Shown: in pieces, positions 6,873 to 9,198 of the stretch
Layout: each line of letters opens with the position of its first letter
Position numbering within the stretch: the stretch's first letter is position 1
Source: Sulfurimonas sp.
Lineage (GTDB): Bacteria > Campylobacterota > Campylobacteria > Campylobacterales > Sulfurimonadaceae
Length of the DNA: 9,198 bases
Direction: 5' to 3'
NCBI GenBank assembly: GCA_026988735.1
Contig: JALSKR010000135.1
Location: forward strand, 1-9,198
Translations under genes and position numbers: made by a program
The notes under the pieces: generated by a model
The model's database searches: none
The model's input: only the letters and a program-made list of their open reading frames with translations
What the model was told of the DNA's origin: nothing

Positions 6873-7294
6873 TCCCGCTCATCTACATATTTTTCTAAAT
6901 TTTTTGGAATTTTGATATTATTTTTATGAAGTTTACTCTTTTTAAAAACAAGGTTTGGCCGCCCTTTTTGCCAGTAAAATCCACCTATAACATTACCTTT
7001 GTCTCTTTGAAACACCAAGTAACCATTTGCAAAAATAAGCTTTTTATGAAACTCTCTGTCATGATCTTTAAAAATCATTAGCAAATCTGCATCTTGAACA
7101 TTTTTGACAACTTTTACTCTTGGAAGTGCAGCAAAAAGAGCTTCTTTTGATGGTTTATCTGTCCAGATATAGATACTTTTTTTCTGTGGAAAAATTGCTT
7201 TTAAGATGATAGCATAAACTTTTTTCTCTGTTTCTACAGCAGTAGAAGAAAACAACAATGAACTAATAAGTAAAATAAATACTACGATTTTCAA
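6869..7294 (-). CDS. Small periplasmic YfiR-like (DUF4154-type) protein
   Basis: From TTG at 7294-7292 the product is 141 residues, starting MKIVVFILLISSLLFSSTA, a classic signal peptide with cleavage near 19-20. The mature part has the alternating strands and helices of YfiR/DUF4154 proteins: VYAIILKAIF, SIYIWTDKP, ADLLMIFKD, and a C-terminal GGFYWQKGRPNLVFKKSKLHKNNIKIPKNL. The last segment parallels the family's closing pattern, a Gly-Gly strand then 'Nl..l...gl.i...ll'. Similarity is remote and judged by eye. YfiR in Pseudomonas aeruginosa is a periplasmic repressor of the diguanylate cyclase YfiN. A TTG at 7318 would add eight residues, but 7294 has GGAG at 7306-7303 with 8-nt spacing and overlaps the receptor stop as TTGA. 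The protein has no cysteine, unlike P. aeruginosa YfiR. It probably links the receptor before it to the GGDEF-EAL enzyme after it. Confidence 0.75.
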   Translation of the reverse strand: MKIVVFILLISSLLFSSTAVETEKKVYAIILKAIFPQKKSIYIWTDKPSKEALFAALPRVKVVKNVQDADLLMIFKDHDREFHKKLIFANGYLVFQRDKGNVIGGFYWQKGRPNLVFKKSKLHKNNIKIPKNLEKYVDERE

Positions 7295-9162
7295 AACAGA
7301 TACTCCATATTTAGCCAAATTTTTCTATCAAGTGTTGGGATTGCATAATCCAATCCTTGATAAACCTGTTCATACCCTTTATTTAAGATATTTTCTCCTT
7401 TGAGCCCAAAAAGGAGATCTTGCGAATAATGGTATCTAATACTCGAAGTCCAATTATATGTATTGCCAACATCCACGCCATAGTCGCTATAAGCTGCCCG
7501 CATATCTAAAAGATTGAAAAAGTCCAATTTTTTATACTTGTTATACAGTATAATATGTCCTCCATAAGGAGCAGAATACTCCATAGAATCACCCCTTTTA
7601 CCATAGTAAACATCAAAAGTAAGCTTATTATTTAAATCGTACAGATATGTATAAGAGGCTTCATACTGTGAGTATGTAGAGCTATTACCATTAATATAGC
7701 CTAAATCTGCCTTGTAAACGATAGGGTTTTTAAGTTCTATATAGCTAGCTCGAACATGAAACTGATGGTGTTTGTTTTTATAACGAATACCAAGCGAATA
7801 GAGTGTTGGCTGTGAAGATTTTAAATCACCATTTGTTTTATAAGGTGCATTTGTACCATTACTGTAAAGCGCCATCAAAGGGATTTGATAATATGTGTTG
7901 GTATAGAATGCTTTGAGTTGTATATTGTCTATATTTTTAATCAAGCCTAAACGCACAATGTAGTTCTCTGTGTCAGATATTGTTGCTTCATCGTAACGGT
8001 AAATATCAGCTTTTGCTGATACTACCCCCATAAGTGAGTGAGAAAAATTATATTTCTCTTCCCCATAAAGTGAAAAAAGGTTGTAAGAAGCTGTATAACT
8101 TGTACTGTTATTGCTCTCGTATCTATCAGCAACATCAGCACTTTTTCTTTTTATAAATCCACCCAGATATAATGCAGAGTCTGAAAACTCGAGCCTCTTA
8201 TCAACAATAAAAGAGTAAACACTATCTGTAGTTTTCTCTTGCCATGTTTGTACTAAGCCATAATCACCAACTGCAATACCACCACTATCACGAAAATCTC
8301 CAGTATATTCTATGTAATCTACACTTGCTTGTAAGCGTACACCATTTGAAAGTTTGTTTGTTACATGGATATAGCTATATGAAGTGTCCATATTCCCGCC
8401 ATCTGGTGTCGCATCTTTTCCAAAGCCTAAAAAAGGATCTGATTTACTTTGAAAATGTCCAAACTCTGCACGCCAATTTTTATAATTAAAACTTCCATAC
8501 ATATTGGCATTTTCGCTATCGCTTTTTAAAGCATAGCCTTGATTGTAGTACTCTTTTCTATTGATAGCATTTGCATTTGCATAGACAAAATAATCAAAAT
8601 CATTGGAAACACTCTTGCCTTGGTAAATACTCAAAGAAGAACTTCCTTGATTGTCAGCAGTAATACGAACCTTGCCCCCTTCCTCTCTTGCAGCTGTTTT
8701 TGTATAGAGTTTTATCATTACAGTTGCAGGTTCATTACCAAACTCAACTGAAGCACTGCTTCTATAAACCTCTATATGATCTATAACATCAAGTGTAATA
8801 CTATCACATATTAAAGAGCCACTTTTATAAGCAGAGGCAGATATATCATGATCATTAACAAAAATACGCACTGCTGAAGTTGGCATCTGTTTCATTGAAG
8901 GCTTAACAAATAGTGTTGCATTTACTCTTGAGCGAGAAACCATAGGAATAGTAAAAAGTCTGACAATATCGGAGAGTGTGCGTGCTTGCATTCTCTCCAT
9001 ATCTTCTCTTGTATATACATCAACAAATCCTGCAGATTCACTCTTTGTGATTTTTGAAAGATCTGATTCACTTTTGTATGAAGCTAAAAGAGAATCGATA
9101 TTCTCATCCGTAGCGCTTAAATTTGCAATACACATACAAATTAATAGACCGATTTTTTTCAT
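7291..9162 (-). CDS. TonB-dependent-receptor-like outer-membrane protein
   Basis: This 623-residue protein has a signal peptide (MKKIGLLICMCIANLSA, cleavage near 17). A plug domain follows at about 45-155, with VYTREDMERMQARTLSDIVRLF, VRIFVNDHDI and IDHIEVYRSSASVEFGNEPATVMIKLYTK. A beta barrel follows at about 165-623, rich in alternating aromatic strands and closing with MEYLF, terminal Phe included. The length is at the small end of the family. No canonical TonB box is recognisable between residues 18 and 45; that stretch (LLASYKSESDLSKITKSESAG) is hydrophilic. The ligand cannot be read from sequence, although a Fur-like site upstream favours an iron compound. It is the first gene of a coupled trio with a YfiR-like protein and a GGDEF-EAL protein, so sensing rather than, or besides, uptake is plausible. 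The start has AGGA at 9177-9174, 11 nt upstream. Confidence 0.9.
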   Translation of the reverse strand: MKKIGLLICMCIANLSATDENIDSLLASYKSESDLSKITKSESAGFVDVYTREDMERMQARTLSDIVRLFTIPMVSRSRVNATLFVKPSMKQMPTSAVRIFVNDHDISASAYKSGSLICDSITLDVIDHIEVYRSSASVEFGNEPATVMIKLYTKTAAREEGGKVRITADNQGSSSLSIYQGKSVSNDFDYFVYANANAINRKEYYNQGYALKSDSENANMYGSFNYKNWRAEFGHFQSKSDPFLGFGKDATPDGGNMDTSYSYIHVTNKLSNGVRLQASVDYIEYTGDFRDSGGIAVGDYGLVQTWQEKTTDSVYSFIVDKRLEFSDSALYLGGFIKRKSADVADRYESNNSTSYTASYNLFSLYGEEKYNFSHSLMGVVSAKADIYRYDEATISDTENYIVRLGLIKNIDNIQLKAFYTNTYYQIPLMALYSNGTNAPYKTNGDLKSSQPTLYSLGIRYKNKHHQFHVRASYIELKNPIVYKADLGYINGNSSTYSQYEASYTYLYDLNNKLTFDVYYGKRGDSMEYSAPYGGHIILYNKYKKLDFFNLLDMRAAYSDYGVDVGNTYNWTSSIRYHYSQDLLFGLKGENILNKGYEQVYQGLDYAIPTLDRKIWLNMEYLF

Positions 9163-9177
9163 TATCTTATATTTCCT

Positions 9178-9190
9178 GATAAATTTTATC
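9178..9190. promoter_or_regulatory. Fur-like inverted repeat in the receptor-operon promoter
   Basis: GATAAATTTTATC is a perfect 6-bp inverted repeat (GATAAA-T-TTTATC) with the same GATAA-N3-TTATC architecture as the box at 4347. It lies between a candidate -10 (9198-9193) and the start codon at 9162, where a bound repressor would block initiation. It matches a 7-1-7 Fur consensus at about 11 of 15 positions, so it is a candidate only. Confidence 0.45.
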
Positions 9191-9192
9191 GT

Positions 9193-9198
9193 ATTCTA
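9193..9198 (-). promoter_or_regulatory. Candidate -10 element of the receptor operon (at the window edge)
   Basis: TAGAAT on the minus strand matches TATAAT at five of six positions and lies 30 nt upstream of the receptor ATG. The upstream part of the promoter is outside the window, so spacing to a -35 or an extended TG cannot be judged. Confidence 0.25.

Noticed and set aside
1..9198. CRISPR array, tRNA, rRNA, insertion sequence or phage attachment site
   Set aside because: No regularly spaced repeats, cloverleaf-like segments, transposase motifs or terminal inverted repeats were seen; the sequence is almost fully occupied by ordinary genes.

Overview
The window is AT-rich, tightly packed bacterial DNA. 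Gene content and protein style point to a Campylobacterota (Epsilonproteobacteria) genome, probably a free-living Sulfurimonas-like organism. The pointers are an ArsRS-like two-component pair, FeoA/FeoB without FeoC, an Opr/OprD-like porin relic, a compact PssA, and ATGA-type stop/start overlaps. This assignment is inference from family resemblance; there is no rRNA or tRNA marker.

Left block (1-4276, all minus strand, read right to left): a decayed outer-membrane porin gene, then feoA, feoB, an OmpR-type response regulator and the 5' part of a sensor histidine kinase that runs off the window. feoA/feoB and regulator/kinase each overlap by 4 bases. Only 19 bp separate the porin relic from feoA and 34 bp separate feoB from the regulator, so this looks like one ferrous-iron uptake and signalling operon. 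The porin has an in-frame TAA right after its signal peptide and appears to lack the middle of its barrel.

Middle (4277-4994): a short divergent intergenic region holds a Fur-like operator, a second imperfect copy of it, and an extended -10 promoter. It leads rightward into pssA, a CDP-alcohol phosphatidyltransferase for phospholipid synthesis. The pssA stop codon directly abuts the stop codon of the convergent gene from the right.

Right block (4995-9162, minus strand): three translationally coupled genes. They encode an outer-membrane TonB-dependent-receptor-like protein, a small periplasmic YfiR-like protein, and an inner-membrane protein with a periplasmic sensor region and cytoplasmic GGDEF and EAL domains. 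The layout resembles YfiBNR (OM protein, periplasmic repressor, c-di-GMP enzyme), but with a receptor in the outer-membrane role. It is the most interesting system here: a possible trans-envelope relay from ligand binding to c-di-GMP turnover.

A link between the blocks: the architecture GATAA-N3-TTATC, a Fur-like inverted repeat, occurs once upstream of the porin-feo operon (4347-4359) and once just upstream of the receptor gene (9178-9190). By eye it was not found elsewhere in the window. This suggests both operons may answer to the same iron regulator.
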